From Asanoa ishikariensis (GTDB taxonomy: Bacteria; Actinomycetota; Actinomycetes; Mycobacteriales; Micromonosporaceae): a DNA stretch of 64,000 nucleotides. Position 1 is the first letter of the stretch, and the number at the start of each line of letters is the position of its first letter. The notes under the pieces were generated by a model that saw only the letters and a list, made by a program, of their open reading frames with translations, searched no databases and was not told where the DNA came from. The DNA lies in the NCBI RefSeq assembly GCF_900107455.1, contig NZ_FNQB01000002.1, forward strand, positions 434,001-498,000. The letters run 5' to 3'. Below are positions 44,344-52,668 of this stretch, one piece after another. Made by a program: the position numbers and the translations under genes.

Positions 44344-45503
44344 GTCCGACCGGGCGGCCGGCGGCCTCCGGCGGGCTGCTGACGGTCTCCGGCGGGCTGC
44401 AGACGCCGTTGTGGCGCGCGATCGTGGTCTTCCGGTTCGCCTCGCTGGCCTGGGCGCTGGCGCTGATCGCCGGCAACGTACGCGACTACGTGCGCCCGCT
44501 GGCGGCGATACCCGTCGTCGTCGTGCTGATCGGCTGGACGATCGCCGCGAGCTGGCTGTTCGCCCGCCCGGAGCGGCGCCGCTGGCCACTGCTGATCGCC
44601 GACCTCGCGGTCACCGCCGCCGTGCTGCTCTCGGCCGACTGGGTGATCGGCCAGGACGCGCTGGGCCGCGGCACGCCGGGGATGGCGGTGGCCTGGCTGG
44701 CCGCGCCCGTGCTGGCCTGGGCGGTCGCGGGCGGCCGGCGGCTCGGCATCCTGGCCGCGCTGCTGCTCGGCCTGGCCGACCTGGCGATCCGGCCCAACCT
44801 CAACCAGACCTCGCTGACCGGCACGAGCCTGATGCTGCTGGCCGCCGTCGGCGTCGGGCACGTCACCCGGCTGGCCGCGATCGCCGAGGCGCGGTTGCAA
44901 CGGGCGGTGGAGCTCGAGGCGGCCAACCGCGAACGGGAACGGCTCGCCCGGGACATCCACGACTCCGTGCTCCAGGTGCTCGCGCTGGTCCGCCGCCGCG
45001 GTGCCAGCCTCGACGGTGAGGCGCGCGAGCTGGCCCGGCTGGCGGGGGAGCAGGAGGCCGCGCTGCGCCGGCTGATCGCGACCGGTGCGCCGCCACCGTC
45101 CGCCAGCGGCGTCGTCGACCTGGGCGCGCTGGTCACCGCGTACGCCAGTGACGTGGTCTCGGTGGCCGCACCGGCGACCGCCGTGCCGCTGCCCTCGGCC
45201 GTCGCGTCCCAGATCGCCGCCGCCGTCAGCGCGGCGCTCGACAACGCCGCCCGGCACGCGGGACCGGCCGCGGGCATCTTCGTGCTGGTCGAGGACGAGC
45301 CGGACGCGGTGACCGTGACCGTCCGAGACGACGGCGCCGGGATCGAGCCCGGCCGGCTCGCGGCGGCGGAGCAGGAGGGCCGGCTCGGTGTCGCGCAGGC
45401 GATCCGCGGCCGCATCACCGACCTCGGCGGGACCGTCCGGATCCACTCGGCACCGGGCCAGGGCACCGAGATCGAGATGGTGGTTCCTAAGGTGTCCGTA
45501 TGA
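44340..45503 (+). CDS. NarL-type sensor histidine kinase (MacS-like)
   Basis: This 387-residue kinase has four to five N-terminal membrane helices (about 25-175), a coiled linker, a HisKA_3-type phosphoacceptor in RERLARDIHDSVLQVLALVR and a HATPase with LDNAARHAG, DDGAGI and a degenerate G2 region. The layout fits the actinomycete MacS family. The GTG start overlaps the phosphatase stop (GTGA). Its own stop overlaps the first of two leader ORFs in a 77-bp tandem repeat before the response regulator at 45654, which is its evident partner. Confidence 0.88.
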   Translation: MSPTGRPAASGGLLTVSGGLQTPLWRAIVVFRFASLAWALALIAGNVRDYVRPLAAIPVVVVLIGWTIAASWLFARPERRRWPLLIADLAVTAAVLLSADWVIGQDALGRGTPGMAVAWLAAPVLAWAVAGGRRLGILAALLLGLADLAIRPNLNQTSLTGTSLMLLAAVGVGHVTRLAAIAEARLQRAVELEAANRERERLARDIHDSVLQVLALVRRRGASLDGEARELARLAGEQEAALRRLIATGAPPPSASGVVDLGALVTAYASDVVSVAAPATAVPLPSAVASQIAAAVSAALDNAARHAGPAAGIFVLVEDEPDAVTVTVRDDGAGIEPGRLAAAEQEGRLGVAQAIRGRITDLGGTVRIHSAPGQGTEIEMVVPKVSV

Positions 45504-45580
45504 CCGAGCCTTGGCGAGGGAATCATCAGCAGAGCCCGCCCGGGCAGGGCGGGTCACCACGAAGTGGGGACCCGTCATGA
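45500..45580 (+). CDS. candidate leader ORF 1 (26 codons)
   Basis: This small ORF starts at an ATG overlapping the kinase stop and ends at a TGA overlapping the ATG of leader ORF 2. Its product would begin MTEPWRGNHQQSPPGQ. It matches leader ORF 2 at 24 of 26 residues, with a silent third-base change at Pro4. Whether it is translated is unknown; the case rests on ATGA coupling at both ends and the hairpin over the next ribosome binding site. Confidence 0.4.
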   Translation: MTEPWRGNHQQSPPGQGGSPRSGDPS

Positions 45581-45653
45581 CCGAGCCATGGCGAGGGCAT
45601 CATCAGCAGAGCCCGCCCGGGCAGGGCGGGTCACCACGAAGTGGGGACCCGGC
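45500..45653 (+). repeat. 77-bp tandem repeat, two copies, between kinase and regulator
   Basis: Copies at 45500-45576 and 45577-45653 differ at only a few positions, and the start of a third copy (ATGACCGA) is the start of the response regulator at 45654. Each copy has a hairpin CCCGCCC-GGGCA-GGGCGGG and a second hairpin GGGTC-A-CCAC-GAA-GTGG-G-GACCC. The two share three bases, and the second pairs away the GTGGGGA that could serve as ribosome binding site for the next ATG. Confidence 0.9.
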
Positions 45654-45657
45654 ATGA
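45577..45657 (+). CDS. candidate leader ORF 2 (26 codons)
   Basis: This is the second copy of the leader ORF, beginning MTEPWRGHHQQSPPGQ and ending at a TGA that overlaps the ATG of the response regulator at 45654. It differs from ORF 1 by Asn8 to His and Ser26 to Ala. Translation through it would open the hairpin over the regulator's ribosome binding site. Expression is not proven. Confidence 0.4.
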   Translation: MTEPWRGHHQQSPPGQGGSPRSGDPA

Positions 45658-46295
45658 CCGATCGGATCCGGCTGATGGTGGTCGACGACCATCCAATGTG
45701 GCGCACGGGGGTCGCCCGCGACCTCGCGGAGGCTGGCTATGACGTCGTGGCGACGACTGGGGAAGGGCGGCAGGCGGTGCGGATCGCCGGCGCGACCCGG
45801 CCGGACGTGGTCGTGCTAGACCTCCAACTGCCCGACATCTCCGGCGTCGAGGTGGTGCGTGGCCTGCGCGCGGCGCTGCCGGACGTGCGGGTGCTGATGC
45901 TGTCGGCCAGTGGCGAGCAGCAGAGCGTGCTCGACGCCGTGAAGGCGGGCGCGGCCGGCTACCTGCTCAAGTCGGCGGCACCGGACGAGTTCCTGGCCGC
46001 GGTCGCGCGTACCGCTGCCGGCGAAGCGGTCTTCACGCCCGGTCTCGCGGGGCTGGTGTTGGGCGAGTACCGGAGGCTGGCGGCGGCGTCGGACCCTGGG
46101 CCGCCGGCCCTGACCGAGCGCGAGACCGAGGTCCTGCGGCTGGTCGCCAAGGGACTGTCCTACAAGCAGATCGCCGAGCGGCTGGGTGTCTCGCACCGCA
46201 CCGTGCAGAACCACGTGCAGAACACGCTGGGCAAGCTCCAGCTCCACAACCGGGTCGAACTCACCCGGTACGCCATCGAGCAGGGACTTGACTGA
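45654..46295 (+). CDS. NarL-family response regulator (MacR-like)
   Basis: This 213-residue regulator has a receiver domain with the acidic pair DD near residues 10-11, phosphoacceptor D in VVLDLQLPD and lysine in YLLKSAA. The LuxR-type helix-turn-helix is in LTERETEVLRLVAKGLSYKQ and IAERLGVSHRTVQNHV. The ATG at 45654 is chosen because it gives the usual MTDRIRLMVVDD start; an upstream GTG in frame would read through the repeat. It is paired with the kinase at 44340. Confidence 0.9.
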   Translation: MTDRIRLMVVDDHPMWRTGVARDLAEAGYDVVATTGEGRQAVRIAGATRPDVVVLDLQLPDISGVEVVRGLRAALPDVRVLMLSASGEQQSVLDAVKAGAAGYLLKSAAPDEFLAAVARTAAGEAVFTPGLAGLVLGEYRRLAAASDPGPPALTERETEVLRLVAKGLSYKQIAERLGVSHRTVQNHVQNTLGKLQLHNRVELTRYAIEQGLD

Positions 46296-46301
46296 GCCGT
46301 C

Positions 46302-46901
46302 CTACTCGTACGGCGGTTCCTCGGTCTCGTGCATCGCCAGCTCCTCGGCGGTCGCGCCGCCACCCGCCGCGCCGGCGTCGTCCGCGATGGAGTCACCCTC
46401 GTCGTCGAGGAGCGCGCCCTCGGGCTCGTCCTCACCGGCGAGCTGGTTCGGGTCGACCAGGCGCCCTATGGGTGCGCCACCACCGTCGAGCTCGAGCCCG
46501 TCGGTGTCGTAGAGCGAGACCTCGGAGTTCGGGTCGCCCTTCGGCCCGTCGTCCAGCACGTCGGCGTCGAGCTGCGACTGGGCCTTTTCGGTGCCCAGGT
46601 CCTCCTCGTCGCGGATCTTCGGATCGGCCGGCGTCGCCAGCGGATCGTCGACCTCTTCGGGCAGGTTCTCCCGGGCCAGCTTGTAGTCGAGCGACTCACC
46701 CTGCTCAGCTTCCTCACCCGTGGTGCCGAAGCGGTCGACGGCCAGGGGCGAGTCGACAGGCAGCGCGGCCGGATCCGGCCCCTGGATCTCCCGCTCCGAC
46801 TCGACGTCGTCGTATGCGGTGGAGTCGTCGTCGGCGGTGCCGGGCAGGCCTTCGGCCTCAGGGTCCGACCAGGGCTCTGGGTACTCGTCTTCGCGGCGCA
46901 T
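46302..46901 (-). CDS. DUF5709 acidic protein
   Basis: This 199-residue protein is very acidic, rich in Asp, Glu, Gly and Pro, with no hydrophobic core, and is probably largely disordered. It matches the composition and layout of actinobacterial DUF5709 proteins, whose function is unknown. Segments such as LDYKLARENLPEEVDDP are the most conserved-looking part. It converges on the response regulator with 6 nt between stops. Confidence 0.75.
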   Translation of the reverse strand: MRREDEYPEPWSDPEAEGLPGTADDDSTAYDDVESEREIQGPDPAALPVDSPLAVDRFGTTGEEAEQGESLDYKLARENLPEEVDDPLATPADPKIRDEEDLGTEKAQSQLDADVLDDGPKGDPNSEVSLYDTDGLELDGGGAPIGRLVDPNQLAGEDEPEGALLDDEGDSIADDAGAAGGGATAEELAMHETEEPPYE

Positions 46902-47162
46902 ACGGCGCTCCTACCCCGCTTCCGGCCAGGACAACCGGGGGTGTCCCGATGTGATAGATGCCTCGGAGCAAGTAATACGCTTTGTTTTTCATTGCTCCGT
47001 TCGCGCGCACCGACGTATGGTCACGTTGAGGGGACAGCCGTACTACAGCGGCGGTCTCCGGGGTGCTCAACACGCGGGCATCAGCCAGCACATTCCACAA
47101 ACCGGTGCCGACTCCCTCCCGCCCCACCAGGGCGGTAGTGAGGCGAACGAGGAGGCTGCGCG

Positions 47163-48311
47163 ATGACCCTCCAAAGCGGCATGCCCGCTTCTGGTGACTT
47201 GGACCTGCCGGCCCTCGACGCGGTCGCCATGTCTTATGCCCACCGTTCGGGAGATGATGCGCGGCGGATGGCGCGGGAACGGCTCGTCCGTTCCGCGATG
47301 CCGTTCGCCGGCCGGCTGGCGCGGCGCTATCGAGGCCGCGGTGAGCCGATGGACGACCTGGAGCAGGTGGCGCGGCTGGGGCTGCTGAAGGCAGTCGACC
47401 GCTTTGATCCCGAACGCGGGGCCTTCACCGGTTTCGCCGCGGCGACCATCATCGGCGAGCTCCGTCGCCATTTCCGCGACCGCACCTGGGGCGTCCACGT
47501 CCCTCGTCGGATGCAGGAGCTCAGCATCGAGGTCAACCGGGCGTCCACCGAGATGACCGCCAAGCTGCGCCGCTCGCCGACCGTCCCCGAACTGGCCGAA
47601 CGCCTCCGGGTCGACGAGGAGGATGTGCTGGCGGCGCTGGAGACGGCGGCCGCGTACACGCCGCTGTCGTTGAACATGCCGGCCAGAGCCGAGAGCGAGG
47701 CCGAGCTCGGCGACCTGATCGGCGGCGCCGACGTGGGCCTGGAGGCGGTCGACGACCGGCTGACGGTCGCCAGCCTGCTGTGCCGGCTGCCCGAACGCGA
47801 GCGGCGGATCCTGGCGCTGCGGTTCTACGGCAACAAGACCCAGACGGAGATCGCCACCGAGTTGGGCATCTCCCAGATGCACGTGTCCCGGCTCCTGTCC
47901 CGGGCACTGGCCTGGCTGCGCGAAGCGATGCTCAGCGACGCGCCCAAGCAGTGGCAGGCCGGCATGGGCCCAGGCGACCACCACGAGATCACCATCCAAC
48001 GCCGCGACAAGGGCGGCCTGGTCCGCCTGGACGTGACGGGCGAGGTCGACCGGGACACCGCCGACCCGCTGCGCTCGGCGTTGTTGGAGGCGGTCGAGGT
48101 GGCCGCGGACCGGCCACGACCACGCGAGGTCGCGGTCAGCCTGGCCGGCGTGCCGATCATCGACGCGGCCGGGGTGTCGGCCCTGCTGGCCGGGCTGGAG
48201 GCAGCCCGCGCCGCCAGCGTCCGGCTGCGCATCGGCGACATGCAGGTCTACGTCCGCCGCACGTTGCGAGTAGCCGGCCTAACCCCGATCATGGCCGCCC
48301 CGCACGACTAA
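47163..48311 (+). CDS. SigB/SigF-type sigma factor fused to a STAS domain
   Basis: Residues 1-260 form a complete stress/sporulation sigma factor: region 2 with RLARRYRGRGEPMDDLEQVA and FTGFAAATIIGELRRHFRD, region 3, and the region 4 helix-turn-helix KTQTEIATELGISQMHVSRL. Residues of about 270-382 form a STAS domain, with DVTGEVDRDTADPLRSALLE and the loop IIDAAGVSALLAG. The serine normally phosphorylated in D-S-x-G is Ala335 here, so the domain cannot be switched by an RsbW kinase in the usual way. The ATG follows GAGGAGG. This sigma-antagonist fusion suggests built-in release or tethering of an anti-sigma factor. Confidence 0.88.
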   Translation: MTLQSGMPASGDLDLPALDAVAMSYAHRSGDDARRMARERLVRSAMPFAGRLARRYRGRGEPMDDLEQVARLGLLKAVDRFDPERGAFTGFAAATIIGELRRHFRDRTWGVHVPRRMQELSIEVNRASTEMTAKLRRSPTVPELAERLRVDEEDVLAALETAAAYTPLSLNMPARAESEAELGDLIGGADVGLEAVDDRLTVASLLCRLPERERRILALRFYGNKTQTEIATELGISQMHVSRLLSRALAWLREAMLSDAPKQWQAGMGPGDHHEITIQRRDKGGLVRLDVTGEVDRDTADPLRSALLEAVEVAADRPRPREVAVSLAGVPIIDAAGVSALLAGLEAARAASVRLRIGDMQVYVRRTLRVAGLTPIMAAPHD

Positions 48312-48335
48312 GGTGCGTGCGGCGCGCCCCTGAAC

Positions 48336-48971
48336 TCAGCCGCTGACGTGGCGGAGGACGGCCAGGACCCGGCGGTTGTCGCTGTCCGAGGACGCCAGGC
48401 CGAGTTTTGCGAAGATGTTCGCCACGTGCTTCTCCACGACCCCCGGGGTGATCACCAGAGCCGCCGCGATCCCGGCGTTGGATCGGCCCTCGGCCATCAG
48501 CGCGAGCACCTCACGCTCCCGAGGCGTCAGCGACGCCGTGTCACGCCCGGCGCGCATCAGGTGGCCGACCACCTCCGGATCCAGCGCGGTGCCCCCGGAT
48601 GCCACCCGGGTCAGTGCCTCCACGAAATCGGCGACGTCGGCGACGCGGTCCTTGAGCAGGTAGCCGACGCCGTTCGGCCGGTCGGCGAGCAGGCGGGTCG
48701 CGTAGCGGGTCTCCACGTACTGCGAGAACACCAGCACTCCGACGTCGGGGTGGTCGCGCCGGATGTCGATCGCGGCGCGTAGTCCCTCGTCGGTGTGCGT
48801 CGGTGGCATCCGAATGTCGATGATGGCCACGTCCGGTGCGGTCTCCGCGATCGCGGACCGCAACGCGTCCGCGTCGGCCACCGCGGCGCACACCTCGAAA
48901 CCGCGGTCGGTGAGCAGCCGGACCAGCCCTTCGCGCATCATCGCGGCGTCCTCCGCGATCACCACCCGCAT
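48336..48971 (-). CDS. NarL-family response regulator
   Basis: This 211-residue protein has a receiver domain (EDAAMMREG, phosphoacceptor D in AIIDIRMPP, K in YLLKDRV) and a LuxR-type helix-turn-helix (LTPREREVLALMAEGRSNAG, then VEKHVANIFAKLGL). The ATG at 48971 has GGAGGG upstream. It follows its kinase by 1 nt and ends an operon with ABC transporter genes, so it probably regulates that transporter. Confidence 0.92.
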   Translation of the reverse strand: MRVVIAEDAAMMREGLVRLLTDRGFEVCAAVADADALRSAIAETAPDVAIIDIRMPPTHTDEGLRAAIDIRRDHPDVGVLVFSQYVETRYATRLLADRPNGVGYLLKDRVADVADFVEALTRVASGGTALDPEVVGHLMRAGRDTASLTPREREVLALMAEGRSNAGIAAALVITPGVVEKHVANIFAKLGLASSDSDNRRVLAVLRHVSG

Positions 48972-48972
48972 G

Positions 48973-50289
48973 TCACAACCCTCCTGTGGGCAGTTCGAGC
49001 TCGACCCGGGTCGGACCGCCGATCGGACTGTGTACGCGCATCCGCCCGTCCACGACGGCGATCCGGCGCGCCAGCCCGGACAGACCGGGTCCGTCCGCGT
49101 TCGCCCCGCCGGCGCCATCGTCCTCGACGGTCAGCAGCACGTGCGCGCCGGATCGGATGACGTCGAGCCCGATCCGGGTCGCGTGGCTGTGTTTGGCCGC
49201 GTTCGCGAGGAGTTCGGAGGCGCAGAAGTACGTGATGGTCTCGATCGCGGGCGCCGGCCGGTCGGGCAGGTCGACGTGCACCGAGACCGGGATGGCGCTG
49301 CTCGTCGCGAGCGTCGCCAACGCGTCGCCGAGGCCGCTGTCGAGGACCGGCGGGTGGATTCCGCGCACCAGGTCGCGCAGGTCGGCGAGGGCATCCTTCG
49401 CTCCGCGGTGGGCGAGCGCGACCAGTTCACGGGCCTGCGCGAGATCGGGCGGCGGGCCGTCGACACCGAGCTTCTCGGTCGCCATGCCGAGGTTCATCGC
49501 CAGTGTGGCCAGCCGGATCTGCGCGCCGTCGTGCAGGTCCCGCTCCAGCCTGCGCATCATCGTGGCCGCGTCGTCGATCGCCTGGGCGCGGCTGATCTGC
49601 AGTTCGCGTACCCGCTCGGCCAGCCGGCGCGGACCGAGCAGCCGGCGCATCGCGGCCAGGTCCGCCGTCGTGCCGGCCCGCATCAACCACGGTGCGACCA
49701 GCAGCATCGCGAGACCGGCCGCGGCGATCAGGAATGTTCCGGCGAACGTCCGCGTACCGATGGTGCCGAACGGAGTCAGCGCCCACACCGGCCCGAGGGT
49801 CGTGCCGGCCGGGTGGTTGCGAAACAGCGGCCACCACACCGGATAGCTGAGGTTGACCAGGCCGAACACGTAGCAGAACGCGCCGTAGCCCTGTGGGATG
49901 GCCAGTGGCACCTTGAGCAGGCAGTACCCGATGGCTCGCCAGCCCGGCCCGTCGGAGAGGACCGAGCCGATCCGCTTCGGCGGTGCGTCCACGTGCACGC
50001 CGAGCAGCCGGTCCGCGAGTGAGCGGTGCACGGCTCCCAGCGCGCGCCCGGTCGGTGCGGCCAGCACGACCAGGAGCGCGACGGTGAGCGGGAACAGCAC
50101 CAGGAACACCGGCCCGACGACGGGTGCGGGCCGGTCGGACATGGCTCCGGTCGCCCAGAGGATCAGGACGCCAAGGCCGGGCACGATCGCCGGTACGGCC
50201 AGGATCGCGGCCGCGCTGACCACGCAGACGACGCAGTACACCGCCCGGCGCAGAGCCAGGGTCGTGAACGGAGCGCGCAACGCGGTCAT
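48973..50289 (-). CDS. NarL-type sensor histidine kinase
   Basis: This 438-residue kinase has an N-terminal sensor region with about four membrane helices in two pairs (residues 15-80 and 125-235), a HisKA_3 phosphoacceptor in MMRRLERDLHDGAQIRLATL and a HATPase with SELLANAAKHSHA and DDGAGGAN. The start at 50289 is chosen because the upstream extension is Arg/Pro-rich and lies over the permease gene. It is 17 nt after the ABC permease gene and pairs with the regulator at 48336. The signal is unknown. Confidence 0.9.
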   Translation of the reverse strand: MTALRAPFTTLALRRAVYCVVCVVSAAAILAVPAIVPGLGVLILWATGAMSDRPAPVVGPVFLVLFPLTVALLVVLAAPTGRALGAVHRSLADRLLGVHVDAPPKRIGSVLSDGPGWRAIGYCLLKVPLAIPQGYGAFCYVFGLVNLSYPVWWPLFRNHPAGTTLGPVWALTPFGTIGTRTFAGTFLIAAAGLAMLLVAPWLMRAGTTADLAAMRRLLGPRRLAERVRELQISRAQAIDDAATMMRRLERDLHDGAQIRLATLAMNLGMATEKLGVDGPPPDLAQARELVALAHRGAKDALADLRDLVRGIHPPVLDSGLGDALATLATSSAIPVSVHVDLPDRPAPAIETITYFCASELLANAAKHSHATRIGLDVIRSGAHVLLTVEDDGAGGANADGPGLSGLARRIAVVDGRMRVHSPIGGPTRVELELPTGGL

Positions 50290-50306
50290 CAGCCGATTGT
50301 CGCCGG

Positions 50307-51077
50307 TCAGGCGTCGCGGTGGCGGAGCAGCAGGCCGCCGCACAGGATCGCCGCCGCCGCGTACCCGCACATCAACAGCACGCTGACCCAGCCCGCGAAC
50401 AACCCGGGGATCGGCGACGTCACCGCGATCGAGTTGAGCAGCATGAGCAGCGGGACGAACCGGCCGACCGCGATTCCGCTCTCACCGAACAGGCCGGCCA
50501 CGATCATCGGGACGAACATCAGACCGAACAACGTGCCGATCGCGGCGCCCGAGTGCCGCACGATCGTCCCGATGCCGACCCCGATCAACGCGGTGGCGCC
50601 CAGATACACGCCGGTCAGCAGGACCGCCCGCAGGATCGGCCCGTCCCCGAGGGAGGCGGCCGGGATGGCGGTGCCACGGATCGCGAGCTGCCCGCCCAGA
50701 TAGCCGGCGAAACTCGCGACCAGGCCGATGGTGAGAGCCGCTCCGCCGCACACGGCGGCCTTCGCGGCCACGACGATCCGCCGCCGCGGGACGGCGGCGA
50801 ACGTCGAGCGGATCATCCCCGTGCCGTACTCGCCGGTCACCATCAGGACGCCGAGCGCTCCGAGGAGCAACTGGGCCACGATGGCGCCGCCGAGGCTGTT
50901 GTTCAGGATCTGGGCGCCGGTGGCCACCGGGGTGTGCGATCGGTAACCCAGTCCCACCCCGGCCCCGGCCGCCGCCATCGAGACCACCGCCGCGATCGCC
51001 AACCACCACGTCGAACGGACGCTGCCCAGCTTGATCCGCTCCATCCGGGCCGCTTGCCGGAATCCGTACCCGTTCAT
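50307..51077 (-). CDS. ABC-2 type transporter permease
   Basis: This 256-residue membrane protein has six hydrophobic segments and an amphipathic start (RQAARMERIKLGSVRSTWW), typical of ABC-2 permeases in drug or peptide export. Its ATG overlaps the ATPase stop as ATGA. The two form one exporter that is co-transcribed with a kinase and regulator, a layout often seen for sensing and removing membrane-active compounds. Confidence 0.88.
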   Translation of the reverse strand: MNGYGFRQAARMERIKLGSVRSTWWLAIAAVVSMAAAGAGVGLGYRSHTPVATGAQILNNSLGGAIVAQLLLGALGVLMVTGEYGTGMIRSTFAAVPRRRIVVAAKAAVCGGAALTIGLVASFAGYLGGQLAIRGTAIPAASLGDGPILRAVLLTGVYLGATALIGVGIGTIVRHSGAAIGTLFGLMFVPMIVAGLFGESGIAVGRFVPLLMLLNSIAVTSPIPGLFAGWVSVLLMCGYAAAAILCGGLLLRHRDA

Positions 51078-51799
51078 GACGCTCCCACTCCGCGATAGTC
51101 GGTGGCCTGCGAGGTCAGCCGGAAGAACGCGTCTTCCAGGCTGTCGTCGCCGGCGGCGAGCTCGGCGACGGTCGTCTCGGCCAGCAGCCGGCCGCGGCCG
51201 ATCACCACGAGCCGGTCGGCGGTCAGCGCCATCTCGGCGATCAGATGGCTGGACACGAACACGGTCCGGCCTTCGGCGGCGAGTCCGCGCAACAGGTCCC
51301 GGATCCAGCGGATGCCCTCCGGATCCAGCCCGTTGACCGGCTCGTCGAGCAGCAGGACGCCCGGGTCGCCGAGCAGGGCCACGGCCACACCGAGCCGCTG
51401 GCGCATGCCGAGCGAGTACGTGCCGGCGCGCCGGGTCGCCGCGTCGGACAGCCCGACGATGCGCAACACCTGCTCGACCCGCGAACCGGGGATGTCGTTG
51501 CTGGCGGCCAGTGCGGCCAGGTGCGCGCGGGCGCTGCGGCCGGGGTGGAACGCCCCGGCGTCGAGCAGCGCGCCGACCGTCCTCAACGGCCACTTCAGGT
51601 CCGGGTACGGGACGCCGCCGATCAGTGCCTCGCCCCGGTCGGGGGCGTCCAGGCCGAGGATCATCCGCATGGTCGTCGACTTGCCGGATCCGTTGGGGCC
51701 GAGAAACCCGGTCACCACACCCGGCTGGACCCGGACACTGAGCCCGTCGACGGCGACCCGACGGCCGTACCTCTTGGTCAGCTCACGAAGTTCGATCAC
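51074..51799 (-). CDS. ABC transporter ATPase
   Basis: This 241-residue ATPase has Walker A GPNGSGKST, signature YSLGMRQRLG, Walker B VLLLDEPVNGLD and the switch histidine in SSHLIAEM. The GTG at 51799 gives the usual VIELRELTKRYG beginning and lies 7 nt from a -10 hexamer; a GTG at 51820 would add seven residues. It starts the ABC-kinase-regulator operon that runs to 48336. Confidence 0.9.
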   Translation of the reverse strand: MIELRELTKRYGRRVAVDGLSVRVQPGVVTGFLGPNGSGKSTTMRMILGLDAPDRGEALIGGVPYPDLKWPLRTVGALLDAGAFHPGRSARAHLAALAASNDIPGSRVEQVLRIVGLSDAATRRAGTYSLGMRQRLGVAVALLGDPGVLLLDEPVNGLDPEGIRWIRDLLRGLAAEGRTVFVSSHLIAEMALTADRLVVIGRGRLLAETTVAELAAGDDSLEDAFFRLTSQATDYRGVGAS

Positions 51800-51806
51800 A
51801 CGAATG

Positions 51807-51812
51807 ACGCTA
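51807..51812 (-). promoter_or_regulatory. -10 element (TAGCGT) for leaderless ABC operon
   Basis: TAGCGT on the reverse strand is 7 nt before the GTG at 51799. No ribosome binding site is visible, so a leaderless transcript is likely. Confidence 0.45.
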
Positions 51813-51883
51813 GGCAGCACCGTCAGCGCTCAGAAGCCGGAAACCACCCGACCGGGCCTGGGGGTTTCCACCCCCGAGGGCGG

Positions 51884-52603
51884 TCAGTCCTCGTAGTCGG
51901 GTGCGACCACGGACCAGACGAGCTTGCCGTCGGGTAGGTCGCTGACGCCCCAGCGCAGGGCTACCGCCTCGATCAGCAGGAGGCCTCGGCCGCCGTACGC
52001 CGTGGTCGGGACCGGGCCGCCGTAGACCGGCAGCGTGTGCGACCAGTCGCGCACCGAGAGGTGCAGGGTGTCGCCGTCGGCGCCCCGGCCGACCAGGACC
52101 GTCATCGGCGTGTGTGCGTGCGCGACCACGTTGTTCACGAGCTCCGTGACGACGATGCAGGCCGGACCGGCGACCGCCGGTAGCTCCCAGCGGGCGCACG
52201 CCTCCGTGACCAACTCGCGGGCGCGGCGGGCGGCGCCGGGCATCGGCTCCAGGCTGCCGCGCAGCAGGGTCTCCGTGGAGAAGGCGGCGGCACGTCGGTC
52301 GCCGTCGGCGAGCCGGAAGCCCACGCCGCGCCAGGGGTCCGCGACGGCCGCCGGCACGCTGATCACCGGTTGGCCGGCGGGCCAGTCGGCGGTCTCGCGG
52401 GCCACCTCGCCGAAGGTCGACAGCACGGTCGGGTCGTCGATCCGCAGGCCGGTCACCTCGATGACCGCCGGCGTGCGGTCGGCGACGACGGACAGCAGGG
52501 CACCACGCAACGCCTGTGCCGACCGCTCGTCGAGCACACCCTGGAGCTGGACGACCGCGTACGGATCGTCGTCGGCCACCAGAAAATGCACGTCGGTCGG
52601 CAT
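51884..52603 (-). CDS. STAS domain-anti-sigma ATPase fusion
   Basis: This 239-residue protein joins an N-terminal STAS-like domain (about 1-95) to an RsbW-type GHKL ATPase (about 105-239). The ATPase has ELVNNVVAHAHTPM (N box) and GGRGLLLIEAVA (G2), while the G1 box is changed to RDWSH. The STAS loop has DDPTV in place of D-S-x-G, so it lacks the phosphorylatable serine. It may sense or titrate a partner rather than cycle. The ATG at 52603 has GGAGCG upstream. Confidence 0.8.
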   Translation of the reverse strand: MPTDVHFLVADDDPYAVVQLQGVLDERSAQALRGALLSVVADRTPAVIEVTGLRIDDPTVLSTFGEVARETADWPAGQPVISVPAAVADPWRGVGFRLADGDRRAAAFSTETLLRGSLEPMPGAARRARELVTEACARWELPAVAGPACIVVTELVNNVVAHAHTPMTVLVGRGADGDTLHLSVRDWSHTLPVYGGPVPTTAYGGRGLLLIEAVALRWGVSDLPDGKLVWSVVAPDYED

Positions 52604-52668
52604 GATCGCTCCATTGTGCATGTCGGGGACGTCCGTTCGTGCCCGCCCGCGCGAGTCACGAGCCTTTG

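Noticed and set aside
45564-45653. Upstream GTG start adding 30 residues to the response regulator
   Set aside because: The extension is read through the tandem repeat in a different frame, and the regulator's normal receiver-domain start is at 45654.
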